DNA of 64,000 bases from NCBI GenBank assembly GCA_024760905.1, contig CM045745.1, positions 17,115,282-17,179,281 of the forward strand, written 5' to 3'. The DNA comes from Plotosus lineatus (taxonomy: Eukaryota > Chordata > Actinopteri > Siluriformes > Plotosidae). The translations under genes were made by a program, and so were the position numbers. The notes beneath the pieces are model-generated. The model worked only from the letters and a program-made list of their open reading frames with translations. It made no database searches and was not told the DNA's origin. Shown here piece by piece: positions 1 to 12,441 of this stretch; positions within the stretch are counted from its first letter, which is position 1; every line of letters begins with the position of its first letter.

Positions 1-3000
1 AGGATAATGAAGTTACCCAAGGCAGTTTGAGCACACAGAGTACTATAAAGCTGAATGAATTTCGGTTTAAGGATGACCTGAAGGGGTGTAAACCAGTTAC
101 TGTAACAGTTGTACCCTTAACTGATATCATTCTGCAGTCTTCTGTCCATAAACAGTCTGAAAAGACACCAGCTATGGAAAATTCTCCTCCAAGTGAGAGT
201 GTGGATCTGGACTTCCCACCCGTTACACAAGAGATTTTGAAGGCTCTTGAAGCAGCAGTCCATCAGTGCCGTCTGCAGTCCTCCATGAAACGTGCTGAAG
301 AAGCCGGTAAAAAACATAATGTGGAGAAGAATTCTGCTGAAAAAGAGGTTTCACAAGTGGAGGGAAAAATGACAAAATCTGACAGGCGAAAGACTCCAGG
401 TGAAAAGGAAAGAAAGACTGAGAGTTTGAAAACTACTAAAAGCCAACATAGAAAAACTGAGTCACCCGAAAAAGAACTTTCTTCCAGACACAGAGTCAGG
501 AGTATTCAGAAAGATGAGTCTTCTTCCACGAGTAATGAAGGATCAAGCTCCTCTTCCACTGCATCACGCAAGACCAGATCAATGAGCAGCACAGCATCAA
601 GGCGGTCAAAAGAACGTGAGGAGGAAGGCATCAAGGTAAGAAAAACTAAACGTATTTGCAACTTTAGCTTTCGCAAATCTAAATATATTTACACTAGCAA
701 GTTTGAACATTGAACTCATTTGTTTTCTTCATAGACTCGTAGTGGTAGCAGCAGAAGTGCACGTTCCTCAAGGAGTGACACAAGGCCAAAGAGAACAGAA
801 AGGGTAAGTGAGTATCTGAATGGCTATGACTTTCCATTGTGTGTTTTCTATACAGATCTGATGTTTATTAATAAGGCAAAATTTCTTTTTCAGGCAAAAG
901 AAGAGAGGCAAACTATTGAGGATTTTTTCCCCTTCAACCTAGATGAGTTTGTAACTGTGGATGAGGTTGTAGATGAGGGAGAGGAGCACACTCCCCCTAG
1001 CTCTGAGGAGACTAAATTAAAGGAGGATGACCCCAAATTCCTCATCAAATCATCCACACCTGAGAAGAAACCCAGTGATAGTTCAGAGAAGTTCAAAAAA
1101 CCAACCTCTTCATCTACATCCAGGTCCAAACCTTCTGCAGACATTGAAGCAAAGAATCAGAAAGCTAGTGACATGATGGAAAATGAACCTCAGAACTTTG
1201 GGCTAGTTCATAAAAAGAATGAGTCAGAAAAGCTGAAAAATGAAGATCCACCAGCGTCTGAGGGAAAAGATAAGCAGTGCACTGGGAAGACGGATTCTGA
1301 AGAAGTTTCTCTCAGCAAAGAGAAGACCTCAGATGAGTGTGCCTCTGTCTCACATGATTCTAACCAGATTGCTTCATCTGCCTCTGTACCAAATAGTGAG
1401 CCTATTCAAGTATGTGAGCTACAGAAGCAGGTGCCACCTGCAGAGCATCAGTCTGAGAAGCCAGATACTGGGCGACATGAGCAAAGGAAAAAGAAACACC
1501 AATCCCAGGATGCCTTGGTAACCCTTGATGAGGTGGGTGATGAAGATTTTGCTGATGAGGAGGAGCTTTTGAAACGACAGGCTGGTGAGAATCCTGAAGC
1601 ACTATTAACTGTCGATGAGGTGGGAGGTGATGATGCAGACCCTGAGGAGGAACCATTGGAGAAAACACTTCAGGGCCTGGTCACCCTTGATGAAATTGTT
1701 GAGGAGGAAGATGATGATGCAGGCTCTTTTAACCCTGAGGTTAGTATTTTTACTTTGCGCAGACAATTGTGTTTAGAGAAGATCTACTTAAAACTATGTA
1801 ACACGAGTTAATGTTGGAGTGAAATTTGTCTGCTTTCTTCAGACTCTTGTTACACTGGATGAGATGAAGTGTGATGACGCAGATGAGACTGATCAGGTGA
1901 AATTCAATCCTGCCAGCTCTGAAGTGGATGTATTAGTCCAGCCTGAAGTGCTTGTGAAATTATCTCCCTTAAAGGGGCATGCCTGTGATGTAGAAGATAT
2001 ACATAGAATGAATTTTGTGACTGTGGATGAAGTGGGTGAGGAAGAAGAAGAAAGACCAGAGAAGTTACTTGAAGAGAAGATGGAAGAAGAGGAGGAGGAG
2101 AAACCTATCACCAGGAGGGGTGGAAGGTCTAAAAGGAGATCTCGACAGACACCGGGTCAGAAGTGGTATATGGTTTGAACAGGTCAATATGTTAATGAGT
2201 TTGCAATTAATTTTACTCTATTCTCTCTGGTTCTCTCTGTAGTGAGAAAGTCTGCTAGAGCGAAGAGGGAAACATCGAGTAGCCAGGTAGAAGAACCCTC
2301 TGAGATCACCCCAGAAGACCAACCAGCCTCCACTGATGAGCTGAAGTCCTCGGTCACAAATTCTGTAGACGTAAGCAAAAAAGGTAGATCTGAGGAAGAA
2401 AATATAAAAGCAGAGGTAGCGTCCTCCTCCACGAATGCAGAGATAATAAAGAAAACAGAGGAACAGAAGCCTGGTGTAAGCAAACAGGAAGAAGTCACAG
2501 TTAAGGAGAGAACTTCTGATGAGGATCAAATTGAAAAACGAGCAGCAATAAAAGGTATTTATGATCCATGTTTCCATAGGCACAATCGTAGGATTTAAAA
2601 TGAGCAAAATCTCACATTAGGAACAACCCCCCTACTTTTTTTTGACTGATGTCTGTACAATTGGCTTGTTTCATTTTATTGTAAATCCACAATTTTTTCT
2701 GTTTCAGAGGAATCTAAACAAAGGCGTGACGAAGAGCCGAATCAGGAGCCAGAGCCCAAGAAGCCATGTTCACAGCCCTCTACAACAACTGAATTCACTC
2801 TTCCTCCTTTTAGCCAAGATAATCCTATTGGTAAGATTCTCCAAAATATAAAATGTGTTGATATCATGAGTGAGCTGAGCAGTTTTGAAGGGAATGGTAT
2901 AAGTGATGAGCAATTAACGGCTCCGTTCTTTAAACTACTAGTTATGTCATCACAAAGATGGAAGTCATCTCACCGTTAGTTTCTGTATTTCATTGAAATA

Positions 3001-4838
3001 AATTGAAATTAAATTTCTGCCTTAGTTATTCTTGCTGAAGCTATTCCTCCTGTTGGAACACACAGTGAATAAAATGGTGGGAGTAAAATATCTAGTGGGA
3101 ATCCTTGGAGTGTAACCATGGACTTTTTTCTTGTCCTGTCTTTCTATTCTCACATCACTAATCTTTCTCAATCATGTAGTTGTCTTCTTTCTAACATACG
3201 AAGAATTCATCCATTTCTTTCCAGTAAGGCCACTTAGATATTACAGCAACTCACTCCTGGCAGGTCTACTTTTGAGCACAATTTGACCTCTCAAATGATC
3301 CAGAATGCGGCTGCATGGTTTGATTTCAGCCTTCCCGAATTTTCCTACACCACTGACATGGTGTCTCCACTGGCTTCCTGTAGCTGCTCACATTCGATTT
3401 AAAACACTTAATGCTTCCCTACAAAGGCCAAAATGGATCTGAACCTTCCTACGTCAAAGCACTTATCACACCTCACATGGCACCACGTTCTCTTAGAGTA
3501 GCTTACTTAGTACTTTCGATTAGCACCATGCTATACAGACGCGCACACAAAATAAAACCCCCACACAATATCTACCAACTGGGTTTGCTTGATGTTACTT
3601 AGTCTGTGTTCTAACAAACCAGTATAAAAATATATTCACTGATAGTCACTGATGTTCACTTCTGGAAGTCGCTTTGGATAAGAGCATCTGCTAAATGCTG
3701 TAAATGTAATAGTGGCAATGATTGGCCAAATTTGAGTAAATGGTTGATAATGAATGGTAAGTGCCATTGTCCAGTTGAGAAATAGCAGCAGTTTTCAAAG
3801 ACAGGTTTAAAAAAATAAAATAAAAAAAAAACGAACAGGACTGGCCATTGCATTCCCTGTTTTCTTTGCTTTATGTTGATCAGTTTTTGAATATTGCGTT
3901 TCTGTGTTTTTTTTTTTCCCAGGTGTTGACTTCGTAGTTCCCAAGACTGGTTTCTTCTGTAAACTCTGCTCTCTGTTTTATGGAAATGAGGAAACTGCAA
4001 AGAAAATTCACTGCAGCAGTTTGCGACATTACCAAAATATGGAGGTAAATCAGTACTATAGGTTTCAGTGTTCTTTAGCGATGTGCACTGTTTATTTATT
4101 AAAGTTACGGTGGTGTAGTGGTTAGCACATCCAGCTCATAGCAAGACGGTCTTGGCTTTGAGTCTCGACCTCAGTGAAGGCTTTTCTGTGAGGTGTTTGC
4201 TTGGGTTTCTTTCCGGTACTTCTGTCTCCTCCTACAGTCTGAAAACATGCACATTAGGCTAACTTTCTGTTCCAAGTTGCCCCTAGGTGTGCGTGTGAAT
4301 ATATCATCGATCCTGTTTCAAGTCTGGTGCTTATTTACTAATTTTTCCACACATATGCGGATTGCATGGTTCATTGTGCATCTGTGCTCCAATTCATGTG
4401 GTTATGGAGAGCTTAGCAGATGCTCAGAAGGACGTGAAAATAATGAGGTCTTGTCACAAAATTGAGCATGAAATAGGTGTAAACTAGAAAGTATTGGAAT
4501 TTAATAAAAAAAAAAAAAGCTGTGTTCACCATATGTACTTATTTTGATATGATATTATTGTCCAGACACTGATCAGGTTCGTAATGTCTGACTGCTATTA
4601 TTTTAAACAGAACTGTGTGTACACACATTTTAGATGACAGTATAATTTGCTATATAAAAACACACCCTGTTAATATTTCTGTATGCAGATCTGTTTAAAG
4701 ATATACCAGGATATTTAGCTCATTATGTTACTGTTTAATTACGTTCAATAAAGTTACACTCTGTGTACTGTTTTCTTCTTGCAGAAATACTACGAGAAAC
4801 TTAAGACTCAGAAGACTCTGGGTGGCAGCTCAGCTTAG
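1..4838 (+). CDS. znf638: ZNF638-like nuclear protein, C-terminal part (5' partial)
   Basis: The reading frame is open from the left edge, so the gene starts outside the window. Exons from splice sites and phase: 1-635, 735-803, 894-1739, 1843-2155, 2243-2554, 2708-2830, 3923-4044, 4785-4838, with TAG at 4836. The first exons encode a Ser/Arg/Lys-rich tail; the third and fourth carry six copies of an acidic repeat of the VTVDEVGEE type; the last two encode a matrin-type zinc finger (CKLC, then HCSSLRHY) followed by a basic helix. Acidic VTVDEV repeats plus a terminal matrin finger are the hallmark of ZNF638/NP220, a nuclear DNA- and RNA-binding protein of splicing and repression speckles. The paralogue matrin-3 has the finger but, as far as I recall, not this repeat array. 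The symbol is by family resemblance. Confidence 0.82.
3275..3712 (+). mobile_element. L2-type LINE 3' end
   Basis: Lies in the 1.1-kb intron before the zinc-finger exon of the ZNF638-like gene. Degraded coding sequence resembles the C-terminus of fish L2 reverse transcriptases (AYKAKNG-like and APRSLR-like stretches at about 3410-3510). It ends in the typical tail reading roughly GTCGCTTTGGATAAGAGC then CTGCTAAATG. The rest of the intron (2831-3274 and 3713-3922) shows nothing recognisable. Confidence 0.7.
4106..4460 (+). mobile_element. tRNA-like SINE, family B (degraded)
   Basis: Starts with a tRNA-like head (GTGGTGTAGTGGTTAGCAC-like box A, then a degraded box B at about 4160) followed by the family body (CCTCCTACAGTCTGAAAACATGC). 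It sits in the last intron of the ZNF638-like gene. Other copies are at 37717, 44757 and 54318. Confidence 0.6.
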
Positions 4839-4863
4839 ACTCCACCAGCTCACAATTTATCTG

Positions 4864-4869
4864 AATAAA
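4864..4869 (+). terminator. Polyadenylation signal of the ZNF638-like gene
   Basis: AATAAA lies 26 bp after the stop codon. A second AATAAA at 5016-5021 is an alternative that would give a more usual 3' UTR length. Confidence 0.5.
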
Positions 4870-5065
4870 TGCGGCAATTGGTTCTGTATTATACTTTGTG
4901 CTAGTACTGGTAAATGGGTCCATAGTTTCAAGCAAATTTAATTCCTTTTTATTTGTTGTTTGCTTCAGTGGATAAATTTTGATTCAAAAGGTAAAGAATT
5001 AATTTGTTAAATAGAAATAAACATTTTAAGAAATAACTTGAGTATGCTTGAATTGTCTGTCTGTC

Positions 5066-5406
5066 TTCCTTTCGGCTTTTTCCCTTTTACTCGGGAGTCG
5101 CCACAGCGAATCATCTGATTCGCACGTTTGATTTGGCAGAGGTTTTTACGTCGGATGCCCTTCCTGTCACAACCCTTTTAGCAAGGGACAGAAACACGCT
5201 GACGACTTTGCAGCTACTCTTTACGAAAGTCAGCAATGGTTCTTTTACATGCCTCTCACCATAGACAGTGAGAGACATGGCCCGCCTTTGATAACCCAGT
5301 TAGCTGCACTGGGGGGACAGTGACAACCTTGTGGAGAGTGGGACTCGAACCCCCAACCTTTGGATCAGCGATCCAGCGCCCTATACCACTAGACCACCAC
5401 TGCCCC
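5066..5406 (-). mobile_element. tRNA-derived SINE, family A (RTE-type tail)
   Basis: Read on the minus strand it begins with a tRNA-like head (box A near TCTAGTGGTATAGGGCGCTG, box B GGTTCGAGTCC), then a body with GCAGCTAACTGGGTTATCAA, and ends in GATTCGCTGTGGCGACTCCC and AAAAGCCGAAAGGAAG. That end matches the 3' end of the RTE LINE copies in this window. Confidence 0.8.
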
Positions 5407-7000
5407 CTAGATTCTTTCTGTATACCCACGAAGGCATGTTTATTTTAATCATTTTTCCATACATTAAAAAATTATGCATCATTATACATTATATTTCAAA
5501 AAATGGTTGATGATATACCAGCTTTATAATGTTGTTTTTATCTTAAGAAACTGTAAACTAAAAGCATCTTTTCACATGTTTCTGTGGTTACTTCTTCTTT
5601 ATGGTTATGGAGCAGTGTGCACAGTCTGGCATTTTTCTTTTCTGAGAAATGGACTCCATTTCTCACTTCATACAGTGAACAGGTGTAGTAGCTTTCAGGA
5701 AAGTACCGAGACTTCATCTGATCTGATGTCACTGAGGGGAAATTCCAGGTACTTTTGGTATTTGACATTATCTGGATCCTTGTAAACAGCGTGTCAAACC
5801 GAAACAAACTCGCAGAGTGCAGTAGATCTTAGCATTAGACTACATCGTCAATTTCTGTCAACTGAGAAGACTAATATTAAACGTGCTAGGAACTATGTGA
5901 TGGGGTCTTGTATACCCACGTGTTGACAAATATATGATGGTAGCTGAAATATAAATATTTCACTCCTCTACTGCTCTGGTCAAAGTCCAAACAAACATGT
6001 CTGCTTGGAATGCTGTTTCAGTACCTTAAGAGATCTGCACATAAAACAAATGCCCTTAAACAATGTTGTAAAGTAAAGTGAGCCAAAATTTCCATATAAT
6101 GATGATGAGATCATGGGTCCTACACTGGCGGTCTAGCTGTGCTCTGATTTGAATACTGCATGTGACTTTCTGATGGTTAGCCTATGGATAGGATTCTGAA
6201 TCGCCTTTGAGAAGGAAATCCAGGTTGTTGATTTCAGCAGCTGTTCTTGATCAGGGAAGTCCCACACCCAGGTTTCTATTAGGAGTGGCATGTAAACCTA
6301 TAAAAGATGTGACCAAGCCAACCAAAAAAAAAAAAAAAATGAAAGTGAAAGCATGTTTGATGTTGGAAGTGTGCCAGTTTTTCATTGCGGAAGTCAGTCC
6401 GTACATCAGCATGCTCAATTTTTAGTAGTAATATGAATAATGTTTCACTCTTTCTTAAAAAAAAAAATTGTTTTGCCTGTTAATACTATATTCCTTTAAA
6501 TTAGAATTGACAAGCTAATTATTAGGTAAATAAATAAGGCCGATTATGATTGCACAATTTATTTTAGCAAACAAAATGTTTGCGTTGTGCTTTCTATACA
6601 ATGCACCAGCTAGAAAATTACTTGAGCTGAAGTGCTTTTAAGCGCCCTTTAGCTTTATTATTTTAGTTTTTATTTATTTTTTTGCATGAAGCATTAAAAA
6701 GTAACTTGGCCAATAATGCATAACATGAGGAAAGTACTCTAATGTAAATTCCCCTTATAGTTAGCATGCATAATCTACTCTGTGATATTGCAGTGAATGT
6801 TATGATAATTTGATTTACTGAAATCTTTATAATTCAACAGCACAGTGAATAAACTCATGCAGTATAAACATCTGTCACAGGATGTCTGAACTCTAGGACT
6901 ATTATAAGTAGAAAGTATTCGAAAATACCTTGAGCTTGAGTTTCATCTTTTAAGATCACTCAAGGTCAAAGGGGGTTGGACTCATTGAGAGTCCATACAG
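5407..7000. other. Intergenic, no recognised feature
   Basis: AT-rich DNA with short A runs (for example 6323-6339). No open frame shows family resemblance, splice pattern or repeat structure that I can identify. Confidence 0.5.
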
Positions 7001-7017
7001 AGTACGACAAACCAGAA

Positions 7018-7115
7018 TAAGGTTTAGTTCAAGGATGAACTGAAGGCCTGCAAACCAGTTCCAACTGATACGATGCCCTAATACTGTGCAGTCTTCTAAC
7101 CAAAACCAGCCTGAA
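7018..7115 (+). pseudogene. Degenerate copy of a ZNF638-like exon segment
   Basis: This stretch resembles the first exon in the window (about 57-165). Shared blocks include AAGGATGA-CTGAAGG, AAACCAGTT, ACTGATA and TGCAGTCTTCT in the same order and spacing after a deletion of about 20 bp. One frame still reads FKDELKACKPVP, compared with [12 protein letters not shown] in the gene, before a stop. It looks like an exon relic about 2.2 kb beyond the 3' end of the gene. The match was made by eye only. Confidence 0.5.
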
Positions 7116-7284
7116 TGTATGTGAATGAGAGGAACTCCACACAATGCTTACTGTAAAGTATAAAATGTGTGACGATGAACAGGAAGCAAGAATAAGGATA
7201 TTTTGTCAGTTCCTGTTTTTAATATACTAGTTCTTCTAAAAAAATTAGCATATTGTGATGAAGTTCATGATTTTCTGTAATGTA

Positions 7285-7719
7285 CAGTCAGCCCCCAACT
7301 TACGAAACCAACATTTCCGGTTTGTTTCATAACGCGGGGATTTCGTAAGTAGGGGTCGCGTCTTACATGTTAAAAGCCTAAAGGCTCCAGTCTTTGGACT
7401 GGATAAACGCTTTAAAAATGATAAAAGTACACCAATTTTGTATGAAATATGTGTTAAAAGTAAGAGAAATATTTTTTATTAAACCATTTAAACATTTTAT
7501 AAACATATTTATGAATTAAACCATTACTAAACATTTATTAACACACACACACACACACTCCTACCTCTCTTTCTCTCTCTCTCCATCTTTCTCTCGCGTG
7601 CACTGCGGGCCACGCCCACAAGACGTGAATTCAAAGCGCACTGCTTGACAAACTCAACTTTAATTTGATTCCTTGAGGGATTTCGTACACAGGGGTCTTC
7701 GTAAGTTGGGGGCCGACTA
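7285..7719. mobile_element. Short TIR element nested in Tc1 copy 1
   Basis: Inverted ends of about 22 bp share GCCCCCAACTTACGAA (left 7285-7306, right inverted 7698-7719) with two mismatches, and TA lies outside each end (7283-7284, 7720-7721). The 435-bp interior has an AC and CT microsatellite and no coding. It interrupts sequence just inside the left TIR of the host Tc1 element, so it is the younger insertion. Confidence 0.8.
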
Positions 7720-7914
7720 TATTTTAGATTCATTACACACAACTGAAGCAGTTCAAGCCTTTTATTGTTTTATTGATAATTTTGGCAAAAAAGTAAAGAA
7801 AAACCCAAAATTCCTATCTCAAAAAATTAGCATATTTCATCCAACCAATGAAAAAAAAAGGTGTTTTTAATACAAAAAAAGTCAACCTTCAAATAATTAT
7901 GTTCAGTTATGCAC

Positions 7915-8851
7915 TCAATACTTGGTCGGGAATCCTTTTGCAGAAATGACTGCTTCAATGGGGCGTGGCATGGAGGCAATCAGCCTGTGGCACTGCTGAG
8001 GCCCAGGAGGCTTCGATAGCGGCCTTAAGCTCATCCACAGTGTTGGGTCTGGTGTCTCTCAACTTTCTCTTCACAATATCCCACAGATTCTCTATGGGGT
8101 TCAGGTCAGGAGAGTTGGCAGGCCAATTGAGCACAGTAATACCATGATCAGTAAACCATTTAGCAGTGGTTTTGGCACTGTGAGCAGATGCCAGGTCGTG
8201 CTGAAAAATGAAAATCTTCATTTCCATAAAGCTTTTCAGCAGATGGAAGCATGAAGTGCTCCAAAATCTCCTGATAGCTAGCTGCATTGACCCTGCCCTT
8301 GATAAAACACAGTGGACCAACACCAGCAGCTGACATGGCACCCCAGACCATCACTGACTGTGGGTACTTGACACTGGACTTCAGGCATTTTGGCATTTCC
8401 TTCTCCCCAGTCTTCCTCCAGACTCTGGCACCTTGATTTCCAAATGACGTGCAAAATTTGCTTTCATCCGAAAAAAGTACTTTGGACCACTGAGCAACAG
8501 TCCAGTGCTGCTTCTCTGTAGCCCAGGTCAGGCGCTTCTGCCGCTGATTCTGGTTCAAAAGTGGCTTGCGGAATGCGGCACCTGTAGCCCAGTCCACTGC
8601 TTCCACAGGTCCCCCAAGGTCTGGAATCAGCCCTTCTCCACAGTCTTCCTCAGGGTCCGGTCACCTCTTCTGGTTGTGCAGCGTTTTCTGCCACACTTTT
8701 TCCTTCCCACAGACGTCCCACTGAGGTGGCTTGATAGAGCACTCTGGGAACAGCCTATTCACTCAGAGATTTCTTTCTGTGTCTTACCCTCTTGCTTGAG
8801 GGTGTCAATGATGGCCTTCTGGACAGCAGTCAGGTCGGCAGTCTTACCCAT
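7915..8851 (-). pseudogene. Tc1-like transposase, frameshifted
   Basis: Begins at ATG 8851 (MGKTADLTAV) and ends at the TGA at 7915-7917. An N-terminal helix-turn-helix region is followed by the DDE domain: FSDESKF (first Asp), FQHDLASAH (second Asp), then NSPDLNPIENLW (Glu, DD34E spacing). Two overlapping frames are needed, 8160-8606 and 7955-8341 among others, so the gene is inactive. Copy 2 at 13018 is the same family. Confidence 0.88.
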
Positions 8852-9182
8852 GATTGCGGTTTTGAGTAATGAACCAGGCTGGGAGTTTTTAAAAGCCTCA
8901 GGAATCTGTTGCAGGTGTTTAGAGTTAATTGGTTGATTGAGATGATTAGGTTAATAGCTCGTTTACAGTACCTTTTCATGATATGCTAATTTTTTGAGAT
9001 AGGAATGTTGGGTTTTCATGAGCTGTATGCCAAAATCATCAGTATTAAAATAATAAAAGCCCTGAAATATTTCAGTTGGTGTGCAATGAATCTAAAATAT
9101 AGGAAAGTTTAATTTTTATCAGTACATTACAGAAAATAAATAACTTCATCACAATATGCTAATTTTTTGGGAAGGACTAGTA

Positions 9183-11100
9183 TATACTAATTCAGGAAGG
9201 AAAATGTTTTGTTAAAAGGCTAAGTGCTAGCCATATAAATTAAATATTGATTAAGCTACATGCCTCTCAGTTTTGTTGCAGGTTTTGTTTTGGCCACTAT
9301 TTGGTAATTTCTTCCAGGTACTGCTGGTTGTCATCTTGGAAGCGTCTCACTCCTGCTGATGATGATCCATATGGAACTAAATATGCACTCAGAAACTGTG
9401 AAGATACATTTTCACAGCTGGTGATATAAACTCTACTAAAATGATTTAGGATTACAATTACCATTGCAGTTATAGGATAACCAACAATACTTCACATTCA
9501 ACTGTAGTAAAGTTTCTGCTACATGGTGTGTACTATATTACGATCTGTTTCATGCGAAATGAGGATGTTTCACTTTTTAGTTTGTTTTCATTGAAGGTTT
9601 TTATCTTGTGTTGTTTCGGGACATCTCCCTTGCTACCATAGCCACAGATGTGCTGACTGGTGATGTACAGTATAGGGTTTATACAGAAATGTTTAAAATT
9701 CTAAAATTAAATTCATTACAAGATTTATTGTACTATATAAAGCTGCTGGTTACCATATTTGGTTTGGTTACCATATTTTCCCCATTTAATTTGATTTAAT
9801 ACAGTAAACTGATGATTATTTTGCCAGTTTATATTCTGCAGCACAGACTTAGAACTGAGTCATGGGTATATTTTTTATGTTGTATAACTTGCGTGTGACA
9901 AGTAAACCAATAGGTTTGAAATTAGCTACCTTATATAACAGGTAATATAAATGAAGTACCTTCATGTTGATTTGTGTTAAAATATATACTGTGTGTGGCT
10001 TAACTATAATTTGTTATGGCTGGACAAATGTAAAGTGTGACTTGCATGTGAATTCAGTCCTTTGTGCAAACTAACCAGTCAAAATGTCTGTCTCAGGTCA
10101 AGGTTATTTCAATTTCTGAAATATAAGATACATTTAAATTTTATTATTGTTATATTTGTTTTATATATTTAGCATAACTCCTTAAAAGTCCAATTAGGTA
10201 CAGTAATTTTGAACTATAATAAGAGGGTAAAAAACAGCCCTGACATTCAAGATAAAATAGCATTTTACCCTGACTGTAGATACCACACCAGACAAGGAAA
10301 CAGATTTATTTATTTTTATTGTTAAAAAAAAAGCATATTGACATCTCCAGGCTAGAAAGTTGACAGTATATTCGGAGTTATAAAGGTTCTTTAATTTTCA
10401 TTTTTTGAGCAATTGTGTGGTCTTTACCAACTTTAAAAAACTCATCCTTTAGTTGACGGGAAAAAAAAAAACCCCCAAAACATGAGAGATTTAAATCATT
10501 TTTCCCATCCATCCGTTCATTCCTTATCCAGACAGAGACTAGAGCATATCCATGTTAGTTGTTTATTTGAAGGTGCTGTTGAGAACCACTCAATTATTAT
10601 TCACTTCTTGAAAGTAATAATGTAGGATTGAAGTAGGATGTAGATTCATTTCCTTTCAATGTGTCTTAAAATACTTTTACGAAGCTCAGTTTACTTATGT
10701 ACTGATGCCATGTATTAAATACTACACTCAAAATGAGTTGGCTCAAAAGATGCTATTAGCTACACATCACATGCCTAAACTCACAATAAACAGAACTCAC
10801 CTGAGTTACCACTGTCATGATTAAAATATGTAAAAAATAAACTATAAGGTCTAATTTTGTGGACTTTGTCTGTTTCCATGTAGTTTATACTAAAAAGCTG
10901 ATGAAATTCACCTACATTGCGTGATAATTATGCTGTTTACAACTAATAATAAAAAGAAACAGAAAATGCTTTTCACGATATCTTAACTGAAAAGACTTTT
11001 AATCATATATTTAGATGGTATTATAATATTTTAAAACTATTAAGAAAAAACATAGACACAAACTGTGCCTTTTGATGTTTATATTATTCCAAGATTTTAA
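9183..11100. other. Intergenic, no recognised feature
   Basis: AT-rich sequence between Tc1 copy 1 and the 3' end of the RBR E3 gene. I see no repeat ends, coding segments or RNA genes. The 3' UTR of the minus-strand E3 gene should lie just left of 11105; AATAAA-type signals on that strand are not obvious. Confidence 0.4.
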
Positions 11101-11104
11101 TTCC

Positions 11105-12381
11105 CTATTTTCTCCAGGTTGGAATGGATGTTTGCCGAGGTGCTACACCATCTGAACAGGGTTCATAGTATGAACTTGTTTCTAGACACTTTTGTGTTAT
11201 CTTCAGGCAAGAAAAGCAGAATTCAACATGGCAGCGATTACATATTATATTTTTACAGCCTGTTGTGTTATGCTCAACCAGGTTTCCACATGTAGGACAA
11301 GCTCGTATTGAGGGACATACTAGGTTTTGAACCTCAGGAAGAGTTGTATCCATACATTTTGATAGCTTCTCAAGTTTTGGGTTAACGCAGTCTCTCTCAC
11401 CACACTTGTCTGAACGAGGTGCTGACCCTGTCCATATCTTCAGACACTGCCAGCAGAACTGATAGGCGTTACCAGTATCTGATGTACAGATGGTGCACAG
11501 TACACACAGGTTGGTTAAGTCCTGCCTCTCAATATATGAACTGCATCTTGGGCACTTAAAGAAACAAACAAACAAAAATTAGGGTAAGTACTATATATAT
11601 ATCGCCTTCACACAAATCATTGAACTTTATGAAATTTTTTCTTCAAATTAATTTATTTAAAATTAGTCAGTCTATATTTTTCTTCATAAATTATAAACTA
11701 TTTCATAAGCCTGCTTTGTTCTTTGTAGTCATGAAGAATATTAAAGCAAGCCAGAGACCAAAGGTTGTTGCCTTAATAAAGAGCCGCCTGAGATCTTAAC
11801 TTTTAGTAAAATAGATGCAATCTTGCTTTTGTGCATGTGTATTATTTGATTAATTATAATACATATACAGCTGTATATATACAGCTTTGCCCAGAATTTT
11901 AGATAACATTTCAGTACATGCTGTGTATTTTTAAGAGGTTATTGCAAATTTATCGATCTGAGGAAGGAAACCCACCCTTGGATTTGCAAGCCTGTGCCTT
12001 CATGACAATCTATTAAAATGTATATTTTAATTTAACCTTTATATATTTTTCTTCTTCGGCTTTTTTCCCTTTCTCAGGGGTCGCCACAGCAAATCCTGTG
12101 ATTCGCATTTTTAATTTGGCTTAGGTTTTACGTCAGATGCTCTTGACATAACCCTTTCGCAAGGGGCAGAAACACACTGATGGCTATGAAGCTACTCTTG
12201 ACAAAAGTCAGCAATGGTTCTTTTACATGAACCTCTTACCATAGATTGTGTGAGACAAGGCTGGTCTTTGATAACCAAGTTAGCTGCACTGGGGGGGCAG
12301 TGTCAACCTTGTGGACAGTGGGACTCAAACCCCTAATCTTAAGATCAGCTATCTAGCACCTTTTTCCACCAGGCCACCACT

Positions 12382-12441
<60 letters not shown>

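Larger units (their letters stand above)
7227..9180 (-). mobile_element. Tc1-like DNA transposon, copy 1
   Basis: Both ends carry an inverted repeat containing AATTAGCATATTGTGATGAA (left at about 7245, right inverted at about 9142-9170). The element is flanked by TA (7225-7226 and 9181-9182), the Tc1/mariner target duplication. It holds a broken transposase on the minus strand and a smaller TIR element inserted at 7285-7719. Confidence 0.9.

Noticed and set aside
2642..2851. Separate small frame overlapping a ZNF638-like exon
   Set aside because: It is read out of frame with exon 2708-2830, whose phase is fixed by both neighbours.
5474..5785. 103-codon open frame
   Set aside because: No start context, domain, splice pattern or codon signal; length is within chance for this AT content.
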